DNA of 18,456 nt from CAZADH01 sp964483805 (GTDB lineage: Bacteria; Muiribacteriota; Ozemobacteria; Ozemobacterales; Ozemobacteraceae), in contig CAZADH010000102.1 in assembly GCA_964483805.1 (NCBI GenBank), positions 1-18,456 on the forward strand, in the 5' to 3' direction. The stretch's first letter is position 1. Each line of letters begins with the position of its first letter. The notes under the pieces are model-generated. The model saw only the letters and a list, made by a program, of their open reading frames with translations, was not told the DNA's origin and searched no databases. The position numbers were made by a program, and so were the translations under genes. Below are positions 6,335 to 12,703 of the stretch, one piece after another.

Positions 6335-8995
6335 ATGCTGCGTCCCATCACGACCGTCACCTTCTCGCTCCGTCGCGCCGGTTTCGGCCTCACGCTGCTG
6401 GCTGCTGCCATCGCACTCTGGATGACCGGTTGCGCGCTCAACGGGCCCGACCGCGGCGGAACCGGGGCTGATATGACGGCGGCGACCCCGATCGGAAAAG
6501 CGAATATTGAATTCGCTTTTCAGGTGAGTCCCACCGCAACACCCACCGCGTTCGCGTCGGTGCGTGCGGCCGAGACCAGTTCGGCGAGTGTGCGGTTTCG
6601 TATTCTTGCGGTCAACCGCGGCAATGCAGCAAATCCCACGACCATTGTTGAAAAACTCGTGCCGGTGCCGCCGAGCGGCCGCGCGACCGCGAGTTTCAGC
6701 GACGTGCCCCTGACCACGGCGGTGGCCCAGGTCGAGGCGATCAACGCCAACATCGACGGGTTTGCCAACTTCCATGGGGCGCGCGATCTCGTCGACGGTT
6801 TGAATATCATCACCGTGAACCCGACCGGTTCGGGGTTTCGCCATGATCTCGCGGCGCACATGATCGAGCATGCGATCATCACGCCGGCGCTCTTCTCGCG
6901 GCTTCCGGCGAACGCGGCAGAGGTCTCGCTGCAACTGGTGGGCAGTCTCGACCGGCAGGCGGCGACCGCGCAAGAGGCGGCGATCACGGCGTTGGCGCGC
7001 TACCTCAATCCCCCGCGCTGGAACCTCACGGTCGAGCAGATTCGTACGGCGCAGGCGCAGACGTTGGGAGCAGCTCCGGCCAGCGGTTCGAACGACGATT
7101 GGGTGCCGGGTGACACCTTCGTGACCAACAATGTCGGTCAGGACGACGTTGCGGGCGTGTGCGGTTGGAAGAACGTCGGCGACCTCGAGCCGAGCGCCAG
7201 TGTGCGCCGTTTCTCGACGCGCGCGGTGACGCTGCCGCGCGCCTTCAGTTGGACCAACAAAGACGGCAAGAACTGGTTGTCGCCGGTGAAGAACCAGTAT
7301 CCGTACAGTACTTGTGTGGCGTTCGCCTGTTGTGCGGCGCTCGAGGCGATGGCCAAGATCCAGGCCAATCTCGACGGACTCGACCTGTCGGAGTGGCAGT
7401 TGTTCAATCGAGGCACCAACGGCGATCTGGGCAACCTCACGCGCGGGTGGGATTTCGTGACCGCCTGCAACGCGGTCAAAAGCACCGGCACCGTCGCCGA
7501 GAACTGGGTGCCGTATTACCTGATTCCGCGGTATCTCGAGCCCGTGACGGCCGCCAAGGTGCACCGGGCTGACACGTTCAGTCTCGCGGTGGGTGCCGAG
7601 GCCATGAAGCAGGCACTACTGACGGGTCCACTCGTATCGGGCATGATGGTCTATGAAGATTTCATGCGCTACACCGGAGGCATCTATTGGCACGCGACCG
7701 GCCGGGCGGTGGCCAATCACGCGATTCTGATCGTCGGTTACGACGACGATCGCGGCTGCTGGATCTGCAAGAACAGTTGGTCGGAGGGGTGGGGCGAGGG
7801 CGGGTATTTCAAGGTGAAATACAATCAGGTACAAGACCGCGGTTACCTGCTCAACTACCTGTTCTCGGTGCCGGCACCGAATGCGCCCACATCGCTGGCG
7901 GCCGTCGCGAGCGACACCCGTGTCGATCTGACCTGGCCGGCCGTGTCGGGGAGCGGCATCAAATACAACCTGTATTACGCCAACACCACGGGCGTGACCC
8001 GCACCAAGGGCATCAAAGTAGCCGATGTGACCAGCCCGTATGCACATCGTAATCTCACCAACGACCGCCCCTATTACTATGTAGTGACGGCCGAGAATAT
8101 CACGGGCGAATCGGTCGTCTCGGTCGAAGCGTCGGCCACGCCGCGCGCCAACCCCATGAACAACGTGACCGCCACCGCCGGCGATCGTCAACTGGTCGCC
8201 GGTCACGGGTGCCACCGGCTATCACATATATTGGGCGACGACGACCGGAGTGACGAAGCTCAACGGGAACAGTTTGTCAGTAACCAACCCGCCGTACACG
8301 CAGACGGGGTTGACCAACGATACAACGTATTATTACGTAGTGACCGCCGACGTCGGTGGCCAGGAGTCACCCGACTCGCCCCAGGTCACCGCCACCCCGC
8401 GTGTGCCGCCGCCGGCGGCGCCGACCGGCGTGACCGCCGTGGCCGGCAACCGGCAGGTGACGATTGCCTGGCCGCAGGTGGTCGGCGCGACCGGCTACAA
8501 GATCTACTGGTCGACGACGACGGGCGTGACCCGCGCGACCGGCACCGGCATCTCCGGTGTGACCTCGCCGTTTGTGCATTCGCAAGTGACGCAGGGTGGG
8601 GCTGCGCTGACCAACGGAACCACCTATTATTACGTCGTGACTGCGCTGAACAACGGTGGCGAAGGCGCCGAGTCGACGCAGGTCTCGGCGACGCCGCGCA
8701 TCGCCAGCCCGACAGGGGTGGTGGCGAGCCCTGGCAACGCCTATGCGCAGGTCACATGGAACGTGGTCGACAATGCCACCGGTTACAAAGTCTATTGGTC
8801 CGCAAGCGCGGATATGACCGCCAAACAGTCGGTCAGTGTCGCAACGCCGCCATACCCGGTGCAGAGCCTGACCAACGGGACAACGTATTACTTTGTAGTT
8901 ACCGCCGTCGATGCCGGCGGCGAGTCCGCCGACTCGGCAAAAGCGCAGGCGCTGCCGTCATCGTCGCTGCTGCCGCCGAACCCGTTGATCATTGA
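6335..8995 (+). CDS. Lipoprotein papain-like (C1A) cysteine protease with FN3 modules, 5' part of a frameshifted gene
   Basis: This frame encodes the N-terminal two thirds of one long protein; sense ends near 8194, after which the frame is nonsense to 8995. The start follows GGGAGG with good spacing. Residues 1-33 form a lipoprotein signal (LLAAAIALWMTGC, Cys33), so the product is probably an envelope lipoprotein. About 35-290 is unrecognised. The C1A peptidase spans about 295-510: oxyanion Gln321 and Cys327 in NQYPYSTCVAF, His462 in ANHAILIVGYDDD, Asn480 in CKNSWSEGWGEGGYF. So the triad is complete and protease activity is expected. FN3 module 1 (about 514-605) and the start of module 2 follow. 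In module 2 the strand matching RQVTIAW in module 3 is shortened by a 2-mod-3 deletion (about 8 or 11 bp). Restoring it joins this frame to the 8250-9725 frame as one protein of about 1133 residues. Confidence 0.85.
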   Translation: MLRPITTVTFSLRRAGFGLTLLAAAIALWMTGCALNGPDRGGTGADMTAATPIGKANIEFAFQVSPTATPTAFASVRAAETSSASVRFRILAVNRGNAANPTTIVEKLVPVPPSGRATASFSDVPLTTAVAQVEAINANIDGFANFHGARDLVDGLNIITVNPTGSGFRHDLAAHMIEHAIITPALFSRLPANAAEVSLQLVGSLDRQAATAQEAAITALARYLNPPRWNLTVEQIRTAQAQTLGAAPASGSNDDWVPGDTFVTNNVGQDDVAGVCGWKNVGDLEPSASVRRFSTRAVTLPRAFSWTNKDGKNWLSPVKNQYPYSTCVAFACCAALEAMAKIQANLDGLDLSEWQLFNRGTNGDLGNLTRGWDFVTACNAVKSTGTVAENWVPYYLIPRYLEPVTAAKVHRADTFSLAVGAEAMKQALLTGPLVSGMMVYEDFMRYTGGIYWHATGRAVANHAILIVGYDDDRGCWICKNSWSEGWGEGGYFKVKYNQVQDRGYLLNYLFSVPAPNAPTSLAAVASDTRVDLTWPAVSGSGIKYNLYYANTTGVTRTKGIKVADVTSPYAHRNLTNDRPYYYVVTAENITGESVVSVEASATPRANPMNNVTATAGDRQLVAGHGCHRLSHILGDDDRSDEAQREQFVSNQPAVHADGVDQRYNVLLRSDRRRRWPGVTRLAPGHRHPACAAAGGADRRDRRGRQPAGDDCLAAGGRRDRLQDLLVDDDGRDPRDRHRHLRCDLAVCAFASDAGWGCADQRNHLLLRRDCAEQRWRRRRVDAGLGDAAHRQPDRGGGEPWQRLCAGHMERGRQCHRLQSLLVRKRGYDRQTVGQCRNAAIPGAEPDQRDNVLLCSYRRRCRRRVRRLGKSAGAAVIVAAAAEPVDH

Positions 8996-9725
8996 TTTGG
9001 GGAGTGGGACGACGATGCGATTGGCGTTCATCGCATCGGGGAGCTTCGTTCGTCCGTTTCCACCCGACTCGTTCGCAATCGCAACAATCTCAACCTCGAT
9101 GTATGTCGGCGCATGCGAAGTGACATATGAACAGGCTAAACGATTTGGAATCGGCGCATCGGCACAAGGAGGAGTCCTGCCCGTTGCCGTTACGTGGTTT
9201 GACGCCGTTCAGTTCTGCAATGCTCTGTCGGATCAGCAGGGGTTGCCGCATTGCTATACAATTGATGGGGCGAGCGTTACATGCAACTTCTCAGCGGCAG
9301 GGTTTCGCCTCCCAACTGTTGGTGAGTGGCAATACTGTTACCGTGCGGGTACCAAAACGGCTTACTACTGGGGTGATACATTCGATGGAGCATATGCTTG
9401 GTACAGCGGGAACAGTGCGGTAGGTGGAACCAAGGTAATGCACGAGGTTGGCACCAGAATTCCCAATGGGTGGGGCCTGCATGACATGGCTGGCAACGCG
9501 TCCGAGTGGGCTTGGGATTATTACTCATATACGGGAGGGTTCTACAATACTGCCACGGCGACGGATCCTCTGGGACCAACGGTTGCGCCCCCGAATGAAA
9601 CCCGGGCCGTCATGAACAACAACGTGTTCTTTCCTGGTGCTGACATGATGTGGCACTCGATGTATCAAAGCGAGCCTAGCAATGGTGCAGGTTTTCGGGT
9701 TCTGCGTCGGGTGGGCGGGTTCTAG
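8250..9725 (+). CDS. FN3 modules plus C-terminal FGE-sulfatase (SUMF1) domain, 3' part of the frameshifted gene
   Basis: The ATG at 8250 is merely the first in this frame; no ribosome site precedes it, and meaningful sequence starts near 8195 (WSPVTGATGYHIYW), so this is the continuation of the protease gene. It holds the rest of FN3 module 2, module 3 (VTAVAGNRQVTIAW ... YYYVVTA) and module 4 (ASPGNAYAQVTW ... YYFVVTA). From about 8985 follows an FGE-sulfatase/SUMF1 domain with family marks PVAVTWFDAVQFCNALS, GFRLPTVGEWQYCYRAG, NGWGLHDMAGNASEWAW and a GAGFRVLRR end. In formylglycine-generating enzymes this fold oxidises a sulfatase Cys, but many bacterial members are binding or non-catalytic modules, and I cannot assign catalysis. 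The SUMF1 part is near 54% GC (hand count of 9061-9420), well below the flanking FN3 DNA. Confidence 0.85.
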   Translation: MTKLNGNSLSVTNPPYTQTGLTNDTTYYYVVTADVGGQESPDSPQVTATPRVPPPAAPTGVTAVAGNRQVTIAWPQVVGATGYKIYWSTTTGVTRATGTGISGVTSPFVHSQVTQGGAALTNGTTYYYVVTALNNGGEGAESTQVSATPRIASPTGVVASPGNAYAQVTWNVVDNATGYKVYWSASADMTAKQSVSVATPPYPVQSLTNGTTYYFVVTAVDAGGESADSAKAQALPSSSLLPPNPLIIDLGSGTTMRLAFIASGSFVRPFPPDSFAIATISTSMYVGACEVTYEQAKRFGIGASAQGGVLPVAVTWFDAVQFCNALSDQQGLPHCYTIDGASVTCNFSAAGFRLPTVGEWQYCYRAGTKTAYYWGDTFDGAYAWYSGNSAVGGTKVMHEVGTRIPNGWGLHDMAGNASEWAWDYYSYTGGFYNTATATDPLGPTVAPPNETRAVMNNNVFFPGADMMWHSMYQSEPSNGAGFRVLRRVGGF

Positions 9726-9758
9726 TGGTCTGTCACGATCGATTTTGGGGGCAGGTAG

Positions 9759-9779
9759 GGCGGGTCCTCTGGGCCCGCC
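9759..9779 (+). terminator. Short GC-rich hairpin after the SUMF1 domain
   Basis: A 9-bp stem GGCGGGTCC/GGGCCCGCC with one G/U pair and a TCT loop, 33 bp after the stop at 9725. No T-tract follows. It also lies just beyond the end of the minus-strand Rpn remnant, so it could serve either direction. Confidence 0.35.
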
Positions 9780-9802
9780 GGGGGTGCGGCTCGCCTACAT
9801 AC

Positions 9803-10071
9803 TCAACGGTGACACTGGACCAGATTCAGAGAAAGACTCGAGGGAACGCGATCCGGTGCGCGCGCGACTTCGACCCGCCCCTCGACCCGCCCTTCGACCC
9901 GCCCCATCGCGCGGCCCCGTTTCTCGCCGCGCTTCTCGCCGCGTTCGACTGCGTCGTTGAGCAGGGTGCGCTGGTCCATTTCATACTTCTCGCGGGCCTC
10001 CAGCCGCTCGCGCATGATCGAGTCGGCGTTGATCTTTCGGAGTTGCTCGAAAGGCTTCAGAGCCTCCTGAT
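9803..10071 (-). pseudogene. C-terminal remnant duplicated from the Rpn-family gene
   Basis: Bases 9858-10050 match 10210-10402 of the neighbouring Rpn gene at a constant offset of 352, with 5 differences in 193 bases by hand alignment; weaker match extends to about 10071. On the minus strand it reads FEQLRKINADS, then MRERLEAREKYEMDQ and the GEKRGEKRG and GRVEGRVEGRVE repeats, before leaving homology after VEVARA and stopping at 9803. It has no nuclease domain. The Shine-Dalgarno that precedes the internal ATG of the intact gene is kept (AGGAGG), but the ATG has become AAG; the next in-frame ATG is at 10015 with no good ribosome site. It is either a dead fragment of a second Rpn paralogue or a tandem duplication of the 3' end. 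Confidence 0.7.
9858..10050. repeat. Direct repeat copy A (partner at 10210-10402)
   Basis: First copy of a 193-bp imperfect direct repeat, about 97% identical to the partner inside the Rpn coding sequence. The 160 bp between the copies contain the end of the intact Rpn gene. Confidence 0.9.
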
Positions 10072-10121
10072 GGGTCGGTTCGTTTTGGTGGCTCGGCGGG
10101 CGCGCCAGCGCCGACAGCGTT

Positions 10122-10409
10122 TCAGTCGCCGCGCAGCAGCTTGATTTCGCCGGCGGTCAACTGCGCCATCCGGGCCACGGTCTCGAGGTCTATGCCGCTG
10201 GCGAGCAGCGCGCGCGCGACTTCGACCCGCCCCTCGACCCGCCCTTCGACTCGCCCCATCGCGCGGCCCCGTTTCTCGCCGCGCTTCTCGCCGCGTTCGA
10301 CGGCGTCGTTGAGCAGGGTGCGCTGGTCCATTTCATATTTTTCGCGGGCCGCCAGCCGCTCGCGCATGATCGAGTCGGCGTTGATCTTTCGGAGTTGCTC
10401 GAGAGACAT
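10122..10409 (-). CDS. Predicted internal small protein from the Rpn gene (RpnS-like intragenic antitoxin candidate)
   Basis: An in-frame ATG at codon 205 of the Rpn gene (10409-10407) is preceded by GAGGAGG with a five-base spacer, better than the ribosome site of the full-length start. Initiation here would make a 95-residue protein from MSLEQLRKINADS to the shared stop, consisting only of the charged, repetitive C-terminal region. In Escherichia coli, Rpn genes are reported to encode a small C-terminal protein from an internal start that neutralises the full-length toxic nuclease. The architecture here fits that model; function is inferred, not shown. Confidence 0.45.
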   Translation of the reverse strand: MSLEQLRKINADSIMRERLAAREKYEMDQRTLLNDAVERGEKRGEKRGRAMGRVEGRVEGRVEVARALLASGIDLETVARMAQLTAGEIKLLRGD

Positions 10410-11021
10410 GAGAACCTCCTCGTCTTCGGTGAGTCGCACCGGCAGCCGCATGGGGTCAGGGTAACGCGTGCCGAACTTCAGAACGTGCAGCCACTTCTCG
10501 AAGCGTGTCCGCACCTTGCTGATCGGCCAGATGTCGGCCTTGCGCAGCTCGATGAAACGCAACTCGATCGTATCGCGAAGCGTCACGCCCGAGCGCTCCT
10601 CGTGCAGGCGGAACACGCTCTCGACCTGATTGTGCTCCCGAAACAATACGAAGTCAATCAATGAGATCGCGGTTGTCCGGCACAGCTTCCGGTAGTCGCG
10701 ACCGCTTGGCAATTGGTCGGTGTAGAGGCGAGACAAGTAATACACCATGCGCGACGCGAAGCTTGGCTGCGGACGCACCTGCACCTCGATCAGATAGGGT
10801 CGGCCCGCCGCATCAACCGCCTTCACATCGACGCACGAGCTCTTGTCATCAGCGGATTCCTGCAGGTTGAATGGGTTGAGCAGGTCGACGGCCACGATCC
10901 GGTCGCTGCCTTCGGTCGCCAAAAGTGCGTTCAGGAGGGCGATCAGCAAACGTTTGTTGCGGGCGACGCCAAACACCGCCTTGAACGCAAGGTCGTTCAT
11001 GAATGAGAACATTTTTCTCAT
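10122..11021 (-). CDS. Rpn family recombination-promoting nuclease / putative transposase (PD-(D/E)XK)
   Basis: A protein of 299 residues, normal for the family. The N-terminal two thirds is the PDDEXK-type nuclease fold: opening MNDLAFKAVFG (8-18), then VDVKAVDAAGRPYLIEVQ with acidic Asp65 and Glu79-x-Gln81, followed by MVYYLSRLYTDQL. The C-terminal third is charged and repetitive (KINADSIMRERLAAREKYE, GEKRGEKRGRAMGRVEGRVEGRVE) and ends ARALLASGIDLETVARMAQLTAGEIKLLRGD. Known family members are DNA endonucleases linked to RecA-independent recombination and phage defence. The start at 11021 is preceded by GGGGGAAA; the frame stays open upstream to 11345, but that part is low-complexity and unlike the family. 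The gene runs opposite to both flanking genes. A strong internal translation start lies at codon 205 (separate entry). Confidence 0.88.
   Translation of the reverse strand: MRKMFSFMNDLAFKAVFGVARNKRLLIALLNALLATEGSDRIVAVDLLNPFNLQESADDKSSCVDVKAVDAAGRPYLIEVQVRPQPSFASRMVYYLSRLYTDQLPSGRDYRKLCRTTAISLIDFVLFREHNQVESVFRLHEERSGVTLRDTIELRFIELRKADIWPISKVRTRFEKWLHVLKFGTRYPDPMRLPVRLTEDEEVLMSLEQLRKINADSIMRERLAAREKYEMDQRTLLNDAVERGEKRGEKRGRAMGRVEGRVEGRVEVARALLASGIDLETVARMAQLTAGEIKLLRGD
10210..10402. repeat. Direct repeat copy B (partner at 9858-10050)
   Basis: Second copy, within the C-terminal coding part of the Rpn gene. It contains short internal repeats (CGACCCGCCC units on the plus strand) that encode the GRVEG repeats and may have promoted the duplication. 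Confidence 0.9.
10415..10421 (-). promoter_or_regulatory. Internal Shine-Dalgarno GAGGAGG within the Rpn gene
   Basis: Read on the minus strand, GAGGAGG encodes Glu-Glu-Val and lies five bases before the in-frame ATG of codon 205. The duplicated copy downstream keeps AGGAGG at the matching place. Confidence 0.5.
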
Positions 11022-11581
11022 GTGCTTTCCCCCGGGAGAACGAAGATTCGGCCCACGCCGTCGCCCGCAACATCTTTGGTCGAGACCTCTCGGGGAAAAA
11101 AAGTTGCCGGGTCCGCGTGTTATCGGCCTGGCCTCGGAATCGGCGATGTCGGGATGAGCGGGTTCCCGCCTCGCCGCATTTGCATCCCCTTGCCGACCGC
11201 ACTTGCAACACGGTGTGCATTTACGGTGGTGTGGACCCGCAGATGAATTGCTTGGCGCACAAGGGAACTGGCGGGGTCCGTTCGCAATAACCTCGTGGGT
11301 TGTCAGCAAAATACAATGTATGTCGGCCGGCCATCGTGTCGACAAACGGCCCCTCCCCCTGTTTCAGACCGTTGCGTCGCAACACGTTGTATGTTACGTT
11401 GGGCGCGTCCTGCTCCGTGTCTCTTCTGCGAAGCGATCGCGTGTCGCTGCCGCAGGAGCAGTGAGAGTCCGTTTGGTCGTTGGGGTGCCTCGATGCGCCT
11501 CGGTCCCGGGTGGGAAATGACGCGCGCCATGCTCGATTGGGCTTCGTAAGCCGGGTGCGGTGCGCAACAAGGAGAGCGGCG
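11022..11581. other. 560-bp divergent intergenic region between the Rpn and pRiA4b ORF-3 genes
   Basis: No convincing gene is seen on either strand; the short open frames overlap one another and lack family-like sequence. It contains two AT-rich patches in a GC-rich setting: AATACAATGTAT at 11311-11322 (ATAC/GTAT dyad) and AACACGTTGTATGTT at 11382-11396, the latter sharing ACGTTGTAT with the dyad at 17940-17954. These may be promoter or operator elements. A small GTTGC/GCAAC hairpin lies near 11372-11384, and a run of seven A (about 11096-11102) lies upstream of the Rpn gene. No -35/-10 pair could be called with confidence. Confidence 0.5.
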
Positions 11582-12328
11582 ATGGCACCGAAGTCCCCGA
11601 AAAAAGCAGTGAAGAAGACGACGAAAAAATTGATGGGCAAGGGCACCGCGAAGGCGGCGGCGAAACCCGCGAAAGTGTTGAAAAAGGCCAAAGCGCCGGT
11701 GGCGAAGAAATCGCCGAAATCGAAGAAGGCCCCGGCAAAGGTGAAACCCATCAAGGCACCTGCTCTGCGCACATCCGTCGTCAAGGCCAAGCCGGCGAAG
11801 GCGATTGCCCCACGCAAAAGCGCCGCGAAGAAGACGCCGACCAAGGCAAGTGCGGGCGGCACGAAGCTGTATACGATGGTCGTCTACCTGCTCGACGGCC
11901 CGATCACAAAAGCGTTTGCCAAGAAGAACGAAGTCGTTGCCCGCGCGATCGAGATCACCGGTGACGAGACCTTGCACGAGTTTCATCGCGCGATTTTCAA
12001 AGCCTACGACCGTCACGACGAGCACCTCTACGAGTTCCAGACGAAGGGCAAAGGTCCGAACGACCCCAAGGCCCGTCGCTACGTGTGGGATATTGCCGAA
12101 GACATGGTGGTGAACCTGGCGAAGCCATCGGGCACCGTGAAGAAGACGACGATCGATGCGCTCGCGCTCAAAGACGGCGAGTCGTTCGGTTATGTGTTCG
12201 ACTTCGGCGACGAGTGGTGGCACCAGATCCTGGTGGCCAAGATCGGCAAACCGCAAGCCGGCGTGCGCTATCCGCGCGTTGTGCAGAAAGTCGGCGACAG
12301 CCCGCCGCAATACGCGAAGGGTCGGTAA
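11582..12328 (+). CDS. Histone-H1-like Lys/Ala tail fused to a plasmid pRiA4b ORF-3 family domain
   Basis: A protein of 248 residues. The start is set by AAGGAG seven bases upstream; the frame is open 102 bp further but lacks family sense there. Residues 1-93 are a low-complexity basic tail with 29 lysines plus Ala and Pro (APKSPKKAVKKTTKK, AAAKPAKVLKKAKAPVAKK), like histone H1 or bacterial H1-like proteins, so nonspecific nucleic-acid binding is likely. Residues 94-248 resemble the pRiA4b ORF-3 domain: LYTMVVYLLDG, DETLHEFHRAIFKAYDRHDEHLYEF, then GYVFDFGDEWWHQILV and YPRVVQKVGDSPPQY. That domain occurs in plasmid and IS-associated genes and its activity is not known to me. The gene is single, divergent from the Rpn gene and closed by a strong hairpin. 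Confidence 0.85.
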   Translation: MAPKSPKKAVKKTTKKLMGKGTAKAAAKPAKVLKKAKAPVAKKSPKSKKAPAKVKPIKAPALRTSVVKAKPAKAIAPRKSAAKKTPTKASAGGTKLYTMVVYLLDGPITKAFAKKNEVVARAIEITGDETLHEFHRAIFKAYDRHDEHLYEFQTKGKGPNDPKARRYVWDIAEDMVVNLAKPSGTVKKTTIDALALKDGESFGYVFDFGDEWWHQILVAKIGKPQAGVRYPRVVQKVGDSPPQYAKGR

Positions 12329-12339
12329 CGCCACTCCAC

Positions 12340-12375
12340 CCCCGTAGGGGGCGTTTGCGAACGCCCTCTACGGGG
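12340..12375 (+). terminator. 16-bp-stem hairpin after the pRiA4b ORF-3 gene
   Basis: CCCCGTAGGGGGCGTT (12340-12355) pairs with 12360-12375 around a TGCG loop, with one G/U pair. It starts 11 bp after the stop codon. It lacks a T-tract but is very stable, so it probably terminates or protects the transcript's 3' end. Confidence 0.6.
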
Positions 12376-12464
12376 TCTGCGCGCACATCGGCATTTTTCG
12401 GCCAACCGACGCGGCCGAGGGTTGTCTGCCGTGCCCGATCTGCAAATGTGCCGCGGTCCGGTTG

Positions 12465-12489
12465 CGCTTCCGTCGCTTGACGCGAAGCG
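12465..12489 (+). repeat. Hairpin, 10-bp stem with one bulge
   Basis: CGCTTCCGTC (12465-12474) pairs with GACG and GAAGCG (12479-12489) around a GCTT loop, with one bulged C at 12483. It is the second of the five hairpins in this gap. Confidence 0.55.
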
Positions 12490-12495
12490 GACTGT

Positions 12496-12524
12496 GTTCG
12501 TTGAACGCGTAGCGTTCAACGAAC
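12496..12524 (+). repeat. Perfect 13-bp inverted repeat
   Basis: GTTCGTTGAACGC (12496-12508) and its exact complement (12512-12524) are separated by GTA. The repeat is perfect and more AT-rich than its surroundings. It may be an RNA hairpin or a protein-binding dyad; each arm also contains the smaller dyad GTTCGTTGAAC. Confidence 0.65.
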
Positions 12525-12537
12525 CGGCGCACGGGGT

Positions 12538-12558
12538 CCAGGGGTGCATGACCCCTGG
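12538..12558 (+). repeat. Hairpin, 8-bp stem
   Basis: CCAGGGGT (12538-12545) pairs with ACCCCTGG (12551-12558) around GCATG. It is followed nine bases later by the 12567-12581 hairpin. Confidence 0.55.
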
Positions 12559-12566
12559 CGGGGTCG

Positions 12567-12581
12567 AGGGGCAGCGCCCCT
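12567..12581 (+). terminator. Short hairpin followed by TT, last of the hairpin cluster
   Basis: AGGGGC (12567-12572) pairs with GCCCCT (12576-12581) around AGC; TTCCCTC follows. This is the most terminator-like of the cluster, though the T-tract is minimal. Confidence 0.4.
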
Positions 12582-12664
12582 TTCCCTCAACTCTCCCCGC
12601 CCGTTAACCCGATTCGTACATCTGACGCCAGTTCCCGACCGGGTTTTTTCGGCGTCCCACGATA

Positions 12665-12694
12665 TTGCCCCGCCCGTTCCCTTGGTGGTAGCAT
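12665..12694 (+). promoter_or_regulatory. Possible promoter of the citrate lyase operon
   Basis: TTGCCC (12665-12670), 18 bases and TAGCAT (12689-12694) each match four of six consensus bases. This would give a leader of about 120 bases before citD, holding the hairpins at 12704-12728 and 12770-12789. An alternative, TTGAAG at 12735 with TACATC, has poor spacing. Confidence 0.3.
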
Positions 12695-12703
12695 AGCCGC
12701 GTT

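Noticed and set aside
8480..8920. Repeated sequence in the FN3 region considered as a tandem DNA repeat or CRISPR-like array
   Set aside because: The similarity is at protein-module level (about 90 residues per unit) with diverged DNA; no short identical repeats with spacers.
9127..9579. Small open frames on both strands within the SUMF1 region
   Set aside because: They are other-frame readings of the SUMF1 coding sequence, which has the conserved motifs throughout.
11003..11290. Short plus-strand open frames before the pRiA4b gene
   Set aside because: They overlap the Rpn start or each other, lack ribosome sites and show no family-like sequence.
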